Notes: a model not told the origin generated them from the letters alone. A stretch of 64,000 nucleotides of DNA from Streptomyces sp. NBC_01264 (GCF_026340675.1 NZ_JAPEOX010000002.1:558001-622000); one strand, 5' to 3'. Shown: positions 1 through 8,944, counted from the first letter of the stretch. Numbers and translations are program-made.

Positions 1-664
1 GGAGGTGGCCATGGTCGACGAACGGGCACGGATCGCTCGTGAGCTGCACGACGTGGTCACCCATCACGTGACGGCCATGGTGGTGCAGGCCGACGCGGCA
101 CAGTTCCTGCTCACGTCCGCGCCGGAGAAGGCCGGCGAAGGGCTGGCGGCCGTCAGCGACACCGGCCGCCTGGCGCTGACCGACCTGCGGCACCTGCTCG
201 GCGTACTGGAGGCGACGGGCGAGGGCGCCTCCCGCGACCTCGCCGGTGCCGGGCGGGCGCCCGCTCCGGGCCGGTTGGGAGATCTGGTCGAGCAGGCCCG
301 CAGATCCGGTCAGCCGGTCGAGTTCATCGAGCGGGGTGAGCCGGGACCCCGGGGTGGGGACGTGGAGCTGGCCGCGTACCGGGTGGTACAGGAGGCGCTC
401 ACCAACGCGATGAAGTACGCGTCGGGGAAGCCGACGCGGGTCCGGGTCCGGCAGGAGGACGACCGCAAGGAGATCGTGGTGACCACCGATGGCCCCACCG
501 CGGCCCCACTCGCCCGGAAGTCCGGACGCGAACCGGGCGGTCGGGGGCTGGCCGGGTTGCGGACGCGTCTGCGGATGCTCAATGGTCAGCTGGAGGCCGG
601 CCCTCGGCCCGAGGGCGGCTTCGAGGTCCGTGCCACCATCCCGTCCGATCCCCTTCAGGAGTGA
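1..664 (+). CDS. Sensor histidine kinase, DesK/NarL type (5' end outside window)
   Basis: C-terminal part of a two-component sensor kinase. The dimerisation/phosphoacceptor segment is visible (RIARELHDVVTHHVTAMV, His in ELHD), as in HisKA_3 kinases, followed by a HATPase region with an N-box (AYRVVQEALTNAMKYA) and a glycine-rich ATP-lid region (GGRGLAGLRTRLRML). The usual N-terminal membrane sensor is missing because the window starts inside the gene; the in-frame GTG at 5 and ATG at 11 are probably internal. The response regulator starts 4 bases after the stop, so the two form an operon. That partner is broken, so this kinase may be orphaned. The input signal cannot be inferred. Confidence 0.88.
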   Translation, partial: EVAMVDERARIARELHDVVTHHVTAMVVQADAAQFLLTSAPEKAGEGLAAVSDTGRLALTDLRHLLGVLEATGEGASRDLAGAGRAPAPGRLGDLVEQARRSGQPVEFIERGEPGPRGGDVELAAYRVVQEALTNAMKYASGKPTRVRVRQEDDRKEIVVTTDGPTAAPLARKSGREPGGRGLAGLRTRLRMLNGQLEAGPRPEGGFEVRATIPSDPLQE

Positions 665-668
665 TGCC

Positions 669-1207
669 GTGAGCGACGCACCACCGCCGATTCGCGTTCT
701 GGTCTGCGACGACCAGGCACTGGTACGGACCGGCTACGTCACCATCTTCTCCGCGCAGCCCGACATGGAGGTCGTCGGGGAGGCCGAGAACGGGCACCAG
801 GCGGTTCGGGCGGCGAGACTGCTGAGCCCCGACGTGGTTGTGATGGACCCGCGGAGCTGGTGAACGGCATCCGGACGGTGGCCCGCGGCGAGGCCCTGCT
901 GGCGCCCACCGTCACGCGCCAACTCATCGGCCACTACGCCGAACACCTGCGGCCGAACGACACGTCCGCGCCGGCCAGACAAGAGGTGGAGCGCGCCCTG
1001 GCGCCCCGCGAGCTGGAGGTTCTGCGCCTGCTCGCCGAAGGGATGTCGAACGCCGAGATCGCGGCGGAACTGTTCATCACCTCTGAGACCGTCAAGACCT
1101 ACGTATCTCGGATCCTGGCCGAACTCGCCCTCCGCGACCGCGTCCAGGCCGTCGTCCTCGCCTACCGAGTGGGGCTCGTACCCGATGGGCCAGGATCACC
1201 GCATTGA
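669..1207 (+). pseudogene. NarL/FixJ response regulator with internal deletion
   Basis: Starts at GTG 669. The first 60 codons are a normal receiver N-terminus (IRVLVCDDQALVRTGY) reaching the phosphoacceptor in DVVVMD (Asp60). The next expected segment, the rest of the receiver with its Thr/Ser and Lys, is absent. Sequence resumes near 857 in another frame with the receiver-HTH linker (NGIRTVARGEALLAPTVTR) and a complete LuxR-type HTH (LAPRELEVLRLLAEGMSNAEIAAELFITSETVKTYVSRIL). About 50-60 codons are missing and the join is out of frame, giving a stop at 863. A GTG or ATG near 858-860 could in principle yield a DNA-binding-only fragment. The 3' end overlaps the convergent dehydrogenase gene by 12 bases. 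Confidence 0.85.
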
Positions 1208-2368
1208 GATTCCCTCCGTGGCGAGCGAAGGGTCGATGAGGATCTTCGCGTGGACCTCGGGGTCGGCGAGGGCGTCGAAAGCGGATCCGACGCCCGCGAA
1301 CCCGACCCGTCCGGTGAGGAGGGGAGAGGCGTCCAGGGTGCCGTCGGCCAAGGCGTGAAGGGTGTCACGGAACTCCAGGGGCGTGTATCCGACGGCGAAG
1401 CGCAGGTCGAGCTCCTTGTTCACCGCGAGGGAGGGGCGCAGGGTGTCGGGGCCCATGCACACGCCTACGACGACGACACGGGAGTACAGGGGTGCGGAGG
1501 CCAGGATGCCGTCCAGCATGCCGGGTACGCCGACGCATTCGAACACCACGGGACGCTTCGGCCGGGTCGCGCCGATCGTCCGCAGGGCGCGCCAGGAGGT
1601 CCACCACGGCAGGGGGAGCCGGGCCAGGCCTTCGATGGCGTCGATGCCCGCGTTGTACGCGTCGGGCATCGTGGCCATGAAGCCGTGCCGGGCCGCGACA
1701 CCGTCCCAGGGCGATGCGACGGCGGGGTCGACGACCACATCGGCTCCGCACTTCGCCGCCAGCGCCCGGCGGCCCGCCGAGTAGTCGCTCGCCACCACGG
1801 TCGCGGTGCCGCGGGCCTTGAGCACGGAGATCACCGCGAGACCCACCGGGCCGCAGCCCAGGACGATCGCCACGTCCTTGCGCGTCACCTCGCCGCGGTT
1901 CACCGCGTGCCAGGCCACGGCCATCGGTTCGGTGAGCGCCGCGAGATCCGCGGGCAGGCCGTTCGGGACGGGCAGGGTCAGGGCTTCCTGGACGACGACG
2001 AGTTCGGCGAAGCCGCCCGGGGCATGCGCGGACAGGCCGATGCCGTCGACCTGCCGGCCGCGGCGCACCAGCGGGACGGTGACGACCGGTGTGCCGGGCC
2101 TGAGGGTGCCGGCGCACCACGGCCCCCGGTCGGCCACTTCGCCGAAGATCTCGTGTCCGAGCACCACCTGCTGGCCGGAGCGGGCGTAGCGGGGGTAGCC
2201 GCACCGTTCGAGCGAGTCGGCCAGTTCGTCGGCGTGCAGGCGGCTGTGCAGGTCCGAGCCGCAGATCCCGCAGCGCTTGACCTCGACCAGCAGCTGCCCC
2301 GCTCCGGGCCGTGGGGCGGGGAGGTCGACGACTTCCAGCTGCCCCCGGGTGAGGCTCACGGCCCTCAT
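1196..2368 (-). CDS. Zinc-binding alcohol dehydrogenase (medium-chain MDR family)
   Basis: 390-residue MDR dehydrogenase. The catalytic-zinc segment CGICGSDLHSR is near residue 35, the GHEIFGEV motif near 75, and the Rossmann turn (VLGCGPVGLAVI) near 170. It resembles the butanediol/sorbitol dehydrogenase-like branch. The cluster of structural-zinc cysteines is not evident. The start codon overlaps the stop of the upstream monooxygenase gene (ATGA), so translation is probably coupled. Likely reaction: NAD(P)-dependent oxidation of a secondary alcohol to a ketone, the substrate type the adjacent Baeyer-Villiger enzyme uses. Substrate identity is inference. Confidence 0.88.
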   Translation of the reverse strand: MRAVSLTRGQLEVVDLPAPRPGAGQLLVEVKRCGICGSDLHSRLHADELADSLERCGYPRYARSGQQVVLGHEIFGEVADRGPWCAGTLRPGTPVVTVPLVRRGRQVDGIGLSAHAPGGFAELVVVQEALTLPVPNGLPADLAALTEPMAVAWHAVNRGEVTRKDVAIVLGCGPVGLAVISVLKARGTATVVASDYSAGRRALAAKCGADVVVDPAVASPWDGVAARHGFMATMPDAYNAGIDAIEGLARLPLPWWTSWRALRTIGATRPKRPVVFECVGVPGMLDGILASAPLYSRVVVVGVCMGPDTLRPSLAVNKELDLRFAVGYTPLEFRDTLHALADGTLDASPLLTGRVGFAGVGSAFDALADPEVHAKILIDPSLATEGISMR

Positions 2369-3870
2369 GAGGCGTTCACGGTCGTCGCCGGGGCCTGCTG
2401 CGCCGTGCCGGGTCCCGCGGCGAGGTGGTAGGCCTCCGGTTTCCAGCGGACCGCCTGACGGCGGTACCGGAAGGTCCAGTCGGGATAGATGGTGGCATTG
2501 CGTCCGTTGGCGTCCCGGTAGAAGGCCTGACAACCTCCCAGCTCCCACACCGATTTCGCCAGTTTGCGGTCGAGGTCGCCGTTGTAGGCGTCGTGGGTGC
2601 GCCGGTCCACTTCGATGGACGTGGAGCCGGAGACGTCGAGCGCGCGGATCGCGTTCTTCACGTGCTCCGCCTGGGCCTCGATCATGTAGACCATGGAGCT
2701 GTGGCCCAAGCCCGAGTTGGGCCCGAGGAACAGGAAGAAGTTCGGGAAGCCGGGAACGGAGACGCCCAGGTACGCGCGCGGGGATCCCGCCCATGCCGTG
2801 CTCAGCAGATCGCCGTCGCGGCCGCGCACCTTGTCGGCGAAGGGGATGTCGGTGACGTGGAAGCCGGTGCCGAGGATGATGGTGTCGACCTCCCTCTCGA
2901 CCCCGTCCGCGTCGATCACGCTGTGCTCGCGGACCTCGCGCAGGGCCCGGGGAACGAGCTCGACGTTCTCCTTCTGCAGCGCGGGATACCAGGTGTTGGA
3001 CGGTACGACGCGCTTGCAGCCCAGGGTGAAGTCGGGTGTGAGCGTCCGGCGCAGGGAGGGGTCGGCGACCTGGCTCTCCAGGTGCCGGCGCGCCAGGCGT
3101 TCGACCAGGCGCACGAGCCCGGGGCGCTTGGCGAAGCCGAGCACCAGCAGCTCCTTGGCCACGTACGCCTTGGCCCGCTCGGCCCGCTGGCGGCGGGGCC
3201 GGGACCGGAACCGTTCGCGCTCGGCCTCGGGGATCTCCCGGTTGTCGTGCGGGGTGATCCACGGGGCGCTGCGCTGGAACACGTACAGCCGGCCGGCCCG
3301 GTCGGCGATCTGCGGGACGTACTGGATGGCGGAGGCGCCCGTGCCGATCGACGCCACGCGCTCGCCGGTCAGGTCGTGGGCGTGGTCCCACCGTGCCGAG
3401 TGCATGAGCGTGCCGCGGAAGCGGTCGATGCCCGGCACATCGGGGAGCTTCGGTTCGGTCAGCGGGCCGACCGCGCTCACCAGCACCTGGGCCGTCCACC
3501 GGCCGTCGCTGGTCTCCACGTGCCAGAGCTGGTCCGCCTCGTCCCACCGGGCCTCGCGGACCTCCACTCCGGTGCGCAGGTGCGGCCGCAGCCCGAACCG
3601 GTCGAGGCAGCGCCCCAGATAGGCCTGGATCTCCGGCTGGGGGGAGTACGTCGCGGTCCAGTCCGGGTTGGGCGCGAAGGAGAACGAGTAGAGGTGGGAG
3701 GGGACGTCGCACCGGCAGCCGGGGTAGGTGTTGGAGTGCCAGACTCCCCCGGGCTCCGGGGCCCGTTCGAAGATGAGGAAGTCGGAGAACCGTGAGGCGA
3801 GCAGGGTCCTGCCCAGTCCGATTCCGGAGAATCCGCTGCCGACAATGAGGACCCGGACGTGCTGGATCAC
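2365..3870 (-). CDS. Flavin-containing monooxygenase, Baeyer-Villiger type
   Basis: 501 residues from a GTG start preceded by AGAAGGGA. An N-terminal FAD Rossmann motif (VLIVGSGFSGIGLG), a second NADPH-binding motif (GTGASAIQ), and between them the Baeyer-Villiger fingerprint F-x-G-x3-H-x3-W-D (FRGTLMHSARWD) are all visible. Family knowledge: such enzymes convert ketones to esters or lactones using NADPH and O2. It lies between an MFS transporter and an alcohol dehydrogenase on the same strand, which suggests a small catabolic operon (alcohol to ketone to ester). No esterase gene is adjacent, so the pathway would have to be completed elsewhere. Confidence 0.88.
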   Translation of the reverse strand: MIQHVRVLIVGSGFSGIGLGRTLLASRFSDFLIFERAPEPGGVWHSNTYPGCRCDVPSHLYSFSFAPNPDWTATYSPQPEIQAYLGRCLDRFGLRPHLRTGVEVREARWDEADQLWHVETSDGRWTAQVLVSAVGPLTEPKLPDVPGIDRFRGTLMHSARWDHAHDLTGERVASIGTGASAIQYVPQIADRAGRLYVFQRSAPWITPHDNREIPEAERERFRSRPRRQRAERAKAYVAKELLVLGFAKRPGLVRLVERLARRHLESQVADPSLRRTLTPDFTLGCKRVVPSNTWYPALQKENVELVPRALREVREHSVIDADGVEREVDTIILGTGFHVTDIPFADKVRGRDGDLLSTAWAGSPRAYLGVSVPGFPNFFLFLGPNSGLGHSSMVYMIEAQAEHVKNAIRALDVSGSTSIEVDRRTHDAYNGDLDRKLAKSVWELGGCQAFYRDANGRNATIYPDWTFRYRRQAVRWKPEAYHLAAGPGTAQQAPATTVNAS

Positions 3871-3921
3871 GTAGGTCGTCCCTTCTGCGTGAGGTGTCCG
3901 TGCTGCCTGCGGTGGTTGCGT

Positions 3922-3972
3922 GGTGCCGGTGCTCGTGCCCGTGCCCGTGCCCTTGCCCGTGCCCTTGCCCGG
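3922..3972. repeat. Hexanucleotide tandem repeat, GTGCCC/TTGCCC
   Basis: About seven degenerate copies of a 6-base unit (GTGCCC, with TTGCCC variants) in the 146-base gap between the transporter stop (4017) and the monooxygenase start (3870). It sits just upstream of the monooxygenase ribosome-binding region on the minus strand. No promoter was recognised in it. Repeats of this type can vary in copy number. Confidence 0.7.
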
Positions 3973-4016
3973 CACGGCAGGGGTGCTCGGGCGGGTCACC
4001 GGACGGTGTGCGCGCG

Positions 4017-5363
4017 TCAGGGTGTGGTCACCGGGGAGAGCATCGCTTCGCGGTCGCCCCGGACGAAGCGTGAGGCGAGGAGCATGCCGCTCGCCGCGAC
4101 AGCGAAGGCGAGCGGGACGGTGATGACCAGCGCCGTCCGCAGACCGTGGGCCGAGGCCCCGGTCGTGGACTGCGCACCGGCGGCCAAGGCGTCGGACAGG
4201 ACGCCGACGAGCACGGGTCCGCCCGCCCCTCCGAGCAGGTAGCCCACGGCGAACAGCAGGCCCAGCGCACCGGATCGCTGTTCGGGCCGGATGATGTCGG
4301 AGACGACGGGTACGGCCGCCGCGAGGTAGACGATGCCGAGCAGGTAACCCAGGCTCAGGAACACCACGAACTGCCACAGCGCACCCCGGCCCGCGGCGAG
4401 GCCCGCGAGGGACAACGCCGCGGCACCGAAGAGGCTGTAGGCCGCTACCCGGACCCTGGCCTCGGGTGATGTCCTGGCCGCCCGGTCGAGGATCCTGCCG
4501 CCCGCGAACAGGCCGACGAATCCCGTCACTCCGACGACGATCCCGCCCACCGCGCCGGCGCCGACGAGGGAGAGGCCGTGGTAGCGCTGGAGTACGGGGG
4601 TCAGGAAGGTGCCGATCGCGTAGGCCGCGAAGTTGTACCCGGCGAAGGCGAGGAGCATCCCGTACATCGAGTGCACCTTCAGCAGCGAACGCAGGGGAGC
4701 ACCCCGCCGCCCGCGCGGACCGGGAGGCGCGGCCTCGACCGGGTCGGCGGCGCCGCGCTCGGGCTCGCGGATGCGCAGCACGAGGAGGGCGACGACGAAG
4801 CCGGGCACGGCCGCGATGAGGAACGGTGCCCGCCAGCTGTCGAACGCCACGGCGAGCCCGCCTGCCGTGAGGAAGGCGAGCAGGGTGCCGAGCGGGAATC
4901 CGAGCATGAACAGGGAGTGGGCCCGTGAGCGGCGCTCGCTCGGATAGAGGTCCGACAGCAGCGAACCGGTGGCGGGCGCGTAGCTGGCTTCCCCGACGCC
5001 GACGCCGATCCTGGAGGCGAAGAACCCCCAGAGGCTGGTCAGCACTCCGCCGGCCGCGGTGAAGGCACTCCACGCGAACAGGCCCCAGCCCGCGACGGCC
5101 GCGCGGGGGACGCGGTCGGCCAGACGTCCCAGCGGGATCCCGGCGAGGGCGGCCACGAGGACGAACGCCGATGCCAGGATGCCGACTTGGGTGTCGTCCA
5201 GTCCGAACTCGTCCTTGATCGGCTCCAACACGACCGATGGCAGGGCCCGGTCGTAGAAGTTGAGCAGGTTTCCGAGGAACAGCAGCCCGAGTACGTAGCC
5301 CGCCGGGGAGCGCGGCGCGGGCGGACGGTCCGAGGGCTCGGGCTTGGTGAGGGAGCGTGCCAC
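4017..5363 (-). CDS. MFS transporter (spinster/sugar-phosphate-like)
   Basis: 448 residues with about 12 hydrophobic segments. The loop 2-3 motif (GRLADRVPRAAVAGWGL) and RIGVGVGEASYAPATGSLLSDLYP are typical of MFS proteins annotated as spinster-like or hexuronate-like transporters. The GTG start at 5363 follows GAAGGGA. It is first in the leftward group with the Baeyer-Villiger monooxygenase and alcohol dehydrogenase and divergent from a PucR regulator, so it probably imports the compound the operon degrades; export cannot be excluded. The substrate is unknown. Confidence 0.85.
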   Translation of the reverse strand: MARSLTKPEPSDRPPAPRSPAGYVLGLLFLGNLLNFYDRALPSVVLEPIKDEFGLDDTQVGILASAFVLVAALAGIPLGRLADRVPRAAVAGWGLFAWSAFTAAGGVLTSLWGFFASRIGVGVGEASYAPATGSLLSDLYPSERRSRAHSLFMLGFPLGTLLAFLTAGGLAVAFDSWRAPFLIAAVPGFVVALLVLRIREPERGAADPVEAAPPGPRGRRGAPLRSLLKVHSMYGMLLAFAGYNFAAYAIGTFLTPVLQRYHGLSLVGAGAVGGIVVGVTGFVGLFAGGRILDRAARTSPEARVRVAAYSLFGAAALSLAGLAAGRGALWQFVVFLSLGYLLGIVYLAAAVPVVSDIIRPEQRSGALGLLFAVGYLLGGAGGPVLVGVLSDALAAGAQSTTGASAHGLRTALVITVPLAFAVAASGMLLASRFVRGDREAMLSPVTTP

Positions 5364-5406
5364 GGGAGAGTCCCTTCGACGGTGAAGAGCGCTCGGTATG
5401 GCAGCC

Positions 5407-5510
5407 GGAACAAGGTCGCCGCGAGCTCCGCCACAGTGTCGCCGCGCCATGGCGGGCGAGCTACGGAATCCGCACCAGCATCGGCGGGACAACCTTGTTC
5501 CCCGGAACAA
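5407..5510. promoter_or_regulatory. Divergent control region with GGAACAA half-sites
   Basis: The gap between the transporter (start 5363) and pucR-like gene (start 5533) carries a perfect inverted repeat at 5495-5510 (arms TTGTTCC and GGAACAA, 2-base centre). A third copy, GGAACAAGGT, lies at 5407-5416; its reverse complement ACCTTGTTCC overlaps the left arm at 5492-5501 apart from one base. A possible -10 (GATAGT, 5519-5524) is placed 18 bases after TTGTTC. Inference: operator for the divergent PucR-type regulator. Confidence 0.5.
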
Positions 5511-5532
5511 CATCCGTGGATAGTCTGCGGAC

Positions 5533-6735
5533 ATGGAGCCCGATACGCCCACGGCCTGGCCCGTACGCCGGCGGATGCCGGACCTCGCCGGCCTCGACGA
5601 GCCGACGCGCGCCGCGGTGGCCGCGGCCGTCGCACGTCTGCGCACGCTGCACGACGTCTTCGCCGACCGCTTCCTCGCGCTGATCCGCGGCCACGTACCC
5701 GGATACGCGGTGCTCTCGGACGACGACATCCGGGCGTCCGCGCGACGGTTCATGGACATCCTCGTCTCGGAGCTGACCTCGCTGCGCGTACCCGACGCGG
5801 CCCTGCGCGAGATGCTCGGGGTCTACGCCCTCGAGCGAGCCGCCCGGGGAGTTCCGCTCGACGTGCTCGCCATCGGCTACCAGTTGGGTTCGAGGGAGAT
5901 GCTCGCCCTCCTGGACGAGGTGGCGGCTGAGGTGGCGCTGCCCGGCGACCTCCTGCTCGCGGTCCACGACAGCACCTGGGAGTTCTCCAACGAGGCGTCC
6001 GCGGTCTTCGCCCGGGTGCGGCACGAACTTGCCGTGGAGAGGGCCCGGTTCGATGCGGAACGTCGCTCGGCCTTCGCGGCCGGTGTGCTCGGTGGCACCT
6101 TCCCCGCGGAGCGGATCAACCGGGACGCGCACCTCTTCGGGCTGGCCCCTCAGGATCGCCATGTGGCGCTCGCGGCACGTGCGGTCTCCGCGGACGACGC
6201 CGACGTGATCCGTCGGGCCGTCGCCTCGGCGGTACGCGTTCCCGCGGACCGGCTCCTGCTCGCCCAAGTGGGGCCGAACCTCGGCTTCATCGCGCCGAGG
6301 GCGCCGGAGTCCGTCGGCGCCCACACCGTGGCGGTCGGTCCGCCCCTTCCCCTCGATCAGCTCGACACCGGATTCGAGGAAGCGGTACTGGCGTTGGAGA
6401 CCGCTCGGCGGTTCGCCATGTCGGGCGTGGTGCACCTCGCCGACCTCGGACCGCGGCCGCTCGTGCTCTCCGGGGAGCACACCGCCGAAGGACTCGTCGC
6501 ACGCCACCTGACGGCACTCGACGCCGCGGGCCGTTCGAGCGCGGAGATCGAGGACACCGCCTGGGCGTACCTGGATTACGACCAGGACGTACGCGAGGTC
6601 GCCCGCCGCCTCGCGGTGCACCCGAACACCGTCCGGTACCGGGTGAACCGGTTCCAACAGCTCACCGGGTTGGACCTGCGGCGTACGGAGGATCTGGTGA
6701 CGGCGTGGTGGCTGCTCAACCGGAGACGGGGCTGA
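5533..6735 (+). CDS. PucR-family transcriptional regulator
   Basis: 400 residues. The C-terminal HTH_30 domain is clear (YLDYDQDVREVARRLAVHPNTVRYRVNR, roughly residues 345-395); the middle has the GGDEF-like fold common in the family; and the N-terminus is a helical sensor-like domain without a recognised ligand motif. It is transcribed away from the transporter/monooxygenase/dehydrogenase group with a 169-base shared control region, the usual position for the pathway-specific activator. The inducer is not predictable from sequence. Confidence 0.87.
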   Translation: MEPDTPTAWPVRRRMPDLAGLDEPTRAAVAAAVARLRTLHDVFADRFLALIRGHVPGYAVLSDDDIRASARRFMDILVSELTSLRVPDAALREMLGVYALERAARGVPLDVLAIGYQLGSREMLALLDEVAAEVALPGDLLLAVHDSTWEFSNEASAVFARVRHELAVERARFDAERRSAFAAGVLGGTFPAERINRDAHLFGLAPQDRHVALAARAVSADDADVIRRAVASAVRVPADRLLLAQVGPNLGFIAPRAPESVGAHTVAVGPPLPLDQLDTGFEEAVLALETARRFAMSGVVHLADLGPRPLVLSGEHTAEGLVARHLTALDAAGRSSAEIEDTAWAYLDYDQDVREVARRLAVHPNTVRYRVNRFQQLTGLDLRRTEDLVTAWWLLNRRRG

Positions 6736-6849
6736 GGACCGCGGGGCGGGCCGACCACACCTAGGAGCGGTTCGGTCACGCTGTGCGCGCGGCCCGGCCA
6801 TCGAGGGCGTGCGGGGGTTGTCCCCAGCACGCACACTGGCCCCAGCCGC

Positions 6850-7002
6850 AGCATCACCAAGGACGTGACCTTGGTGTCGCACTCCCAGGCCGGCGAGATC
6901 GCGAACCACTTCGCCCAGGACTACCCGAAGATGCCTTCCGGTGCGGTCCTGATCGACGCCAATCTCCCGCAGTTCTTCACCGACCAGGAGATTCCCCGCC
7001 TC
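6850..7002 (+). pseudogene. Alpha/beta-hydrolase remnant fused in frame to MarR gene
   Basis: The translation reads DVTLVSHSQAGEIANHF, which looks like the nucleophile elbow (Ser in SHSQAG) of an alpha/beta hydrolase, followed by about 25 residues of similar character. The rest of the enzyme is absent on both sides. The segment is open and in frame with the MarR gene that follows, so a GTG at 6865 would give a chimeric protein. It is read here as a relic left by a deletion that brought the MarR gene next to it; a translated fusion cannot be ruled out. Confidence 0.5.
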
Positions 7003-7434
7003 GTGGCCGCGCCCCAGCCCGAGGTCGCCGTCGACCTGCTGACCAGCATCGGTGCGCTGCTCAGGCGCGTGCGTCAGGCACCCGTGGAAGGCGGGCTGAC
7101 CATGCCCGAGCGCGCCGCCCTGTCCCAGTTGGAGCGCACCGGTCCGACCACGTCGTCCGCGCTGGCCCGGCTGGAGCAGATCACCGCGCAGGCGATGGGC
7201 GCGACGCTCGGCGGCCTTCAGTCCCGCGGCCTGGTCGAACGCAGTGCCGACCCGAAGGACGGCCGGCGCATCCTGCTGGCACTGACGGACGCGGGGCGGC
7301 AGGCACTGGCGGACAAGCGCGGCGCCCGCAGCGAGCAGATCGCGCGCGTGCTGGCGGACCACTTCACGCCACGGGAACGGGAACAGCTCGCGGCGGCCGC
7401 ACCGCTGCTGGACCGGCTGGCTCAGCGCATCTGA
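7003..7434 (+). CDS. MarR-family transcriptional regulator
   Basis: About 143 residues from a suggested GTG at 7003. Winged-helix MarR features are present: a helical start (DLLTSIGALLRRVRQ), a recognition-helix region (ALARLEQITAQAMGATLGGLQSRGLVERS), and the wing signature DPKDGRRILLALTDAGRQAL. In-frame starts further upstream (GTG 6865) would add the hydrolase-like remnant, so the true start is uncertain. The gene lies 63 bases before an MFS efflux gene on the same strand, the classical arrangement for a drug-responsive repressor controlling its exporter. Confidence 0.8.
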   Translation: MAAPQPEVAVDLLTSIGALLRRVRQAPVEGGLTMPERAALSQLERTGPTTSSALARLEQITAQAMGATLGGLQSRGLVERSADPKDGRRILLALTDAGRQALADKRGARSEQIARVLADHFTPREREQLAAAAPLLDRLAQRI

Positions 7435-7497
7435 TCCCGGCAGACCGCGACCGGAGCGCGGGGGCTCTCCATCCGAACAAGAGAGGCGGAGGCCTCC

Positions 7498-8944
7498 ATG
7501 ACCGAGGCGACCGCAGCAGACCGTATCGATCCGAACGTCATGAGGATCGCCCTCGCGCTGATGGTCGGCGCGCTCGCCGTGGTCTTCGACACGACGATCG
7601 TCAGCGTGGCGCTGGAGACCCTCTCGCAGCAGCTGCACGTACCGATCTCCACGATCCAGTGGGTGAGCACCGGCTACCTGCTGGCGCTCGGCGTGTCCAT
7701 CCCGCTCGCGGGCTGGCCCAGTCCCGGTTCGGCGGCCGACGGGTGTGGCTGTTGCGCTGACGGTGTTCCTGGCCGGTTCGATTCTGTGCAGCGTGGCCTG
7801 GAACGCCCAGAACCTCATCGGCTTCCGGGTCGTCCAGGGGCTGGGCGGGGGGCTGATGCTCCCGCGGTTCTCCACGATGATCATGCAGGCGGCCTCGGGC
7901 AGGGCTCTCGGGCGCACGATGTCGATCGTCACCCTGCCGTTCGTGGTGGGCCCGATCGCAGGTCCGGTGATCGGCGGCCTCCTGCTGAACCGGCTGGACT
8001 GGCGGTGGCTGTTCTGGGTGAACGTTCCGTTCTTCGTGGTCGGCTTCGTCCTCGCCCGGCGCATGCTGGACCCGGACGCCCCCGACGCGCGTCCTCGCGT
8101 CGACACCGCCGGCTGGCTGCTGCTCTCACCCAGCCTCATCGCGATCCTGCTCGGACTCACCAACTCCTCGCAGGCAGGCGGCTTCGGCCGCCCCGACTCC
8201 CTCGCTCCCCTGCTGGCCGGCGTACTGCTGCTTCTGATCTTCACCCTGCACTCCGTACGCCGGCCCACAAACGCCCTGGTCAGCGTCCGACTGCTCACGC
8301 ATCGCCCGCTCGCCTCCGCAGCAGCGTCGATGTTCCTGTCCGGAGCCGCCCTCTACGGCGGCATGACACTCCTGCCGCTGTACTGGCAGCAGGTGCGCGG
8401 AGCCGACGCTCTCCAGGCCGGCCTGCTGGTCGCCCCCTTGGGCATCGGCGCGCTCCTGAGCCGCCCGATGGCCGGCGGACTCAGCGACAAGATCGGGGCC
8501 AGGACGGTCGCCTTCACCGGTTTCGGGATCGTGGGGCTGTCCACCGTGCCCTTCGCGCTGGCCACGACCACGACCGACAAGTGGTTCCTGATGGCCGTAC
8601 TGGTGGTCCGCGGCTTCGGTCTCGCCGCCGTGTCCATTCCCCTGCAGGCCGCCGCGTTCGTGGGCCTGCGCCGCGACCAGATACCGCACGCCGGCATCAT
8701 CACCCGCATCGCACAGCAGGTCGGAGGAGCCTTCGGCGTCGCCGTGCTCGCCGTCATCCTCGACACCGCCCTACGCCGCCACGCTGGCTCCGCCGATCAG
8801 CGCGCGCACGCCTTCGACCAGGCATTTTGGTGGGCCGTCGGCTTCACCGGACTCTCCTTGGTGCTGAGCCTGCTGCTGCCCGGCCGCACCTCGACGGAAC
8901 CCGCCGAGCAGCCGGAGACCGCCACATCACCCGCGACCGTCTGA
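7498..8944 (+). pseudogene. MFS drug exporter (DHA2/EmrB-QacA type), two frameshifts
   Basis: The N-terminal part (IALALMVGALAVVFDTTIVSVALETL ... SIPLAGW) and the rest (VALTVFLAGSILCSVAWNA ... to 8944) form one 14-helix DHA2-type exporter, including the motif-C-like GPIAGPVIGGLL. Reading is broken twice. After 7716 one G appears missing (GGCTGG|CCC where GGCTGGGCC is expected), and after 7754 another (TTG|CGC where TTGGCG is expected). Between the two points the sense AQSRFGGRRVWLL is readable in a third frame. Restoring both bases gives a full-length protein of about 482 residues. Either a recent pseudogene or sequencing error. Confidence 0.82.

Noticed and set aside
3920..3975. Tandem GTGCCC units considered as part of a CRISPR or regulatory array
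   Set aside because: Six-base units without spacers; a simple-sequence repeat only.
5461..8298. A 945-codon minus-strand frame across the PucR, MarR and exporter genes
   Set aside because: Runs antisense through three genes with recognisable domains; no domain of its own.
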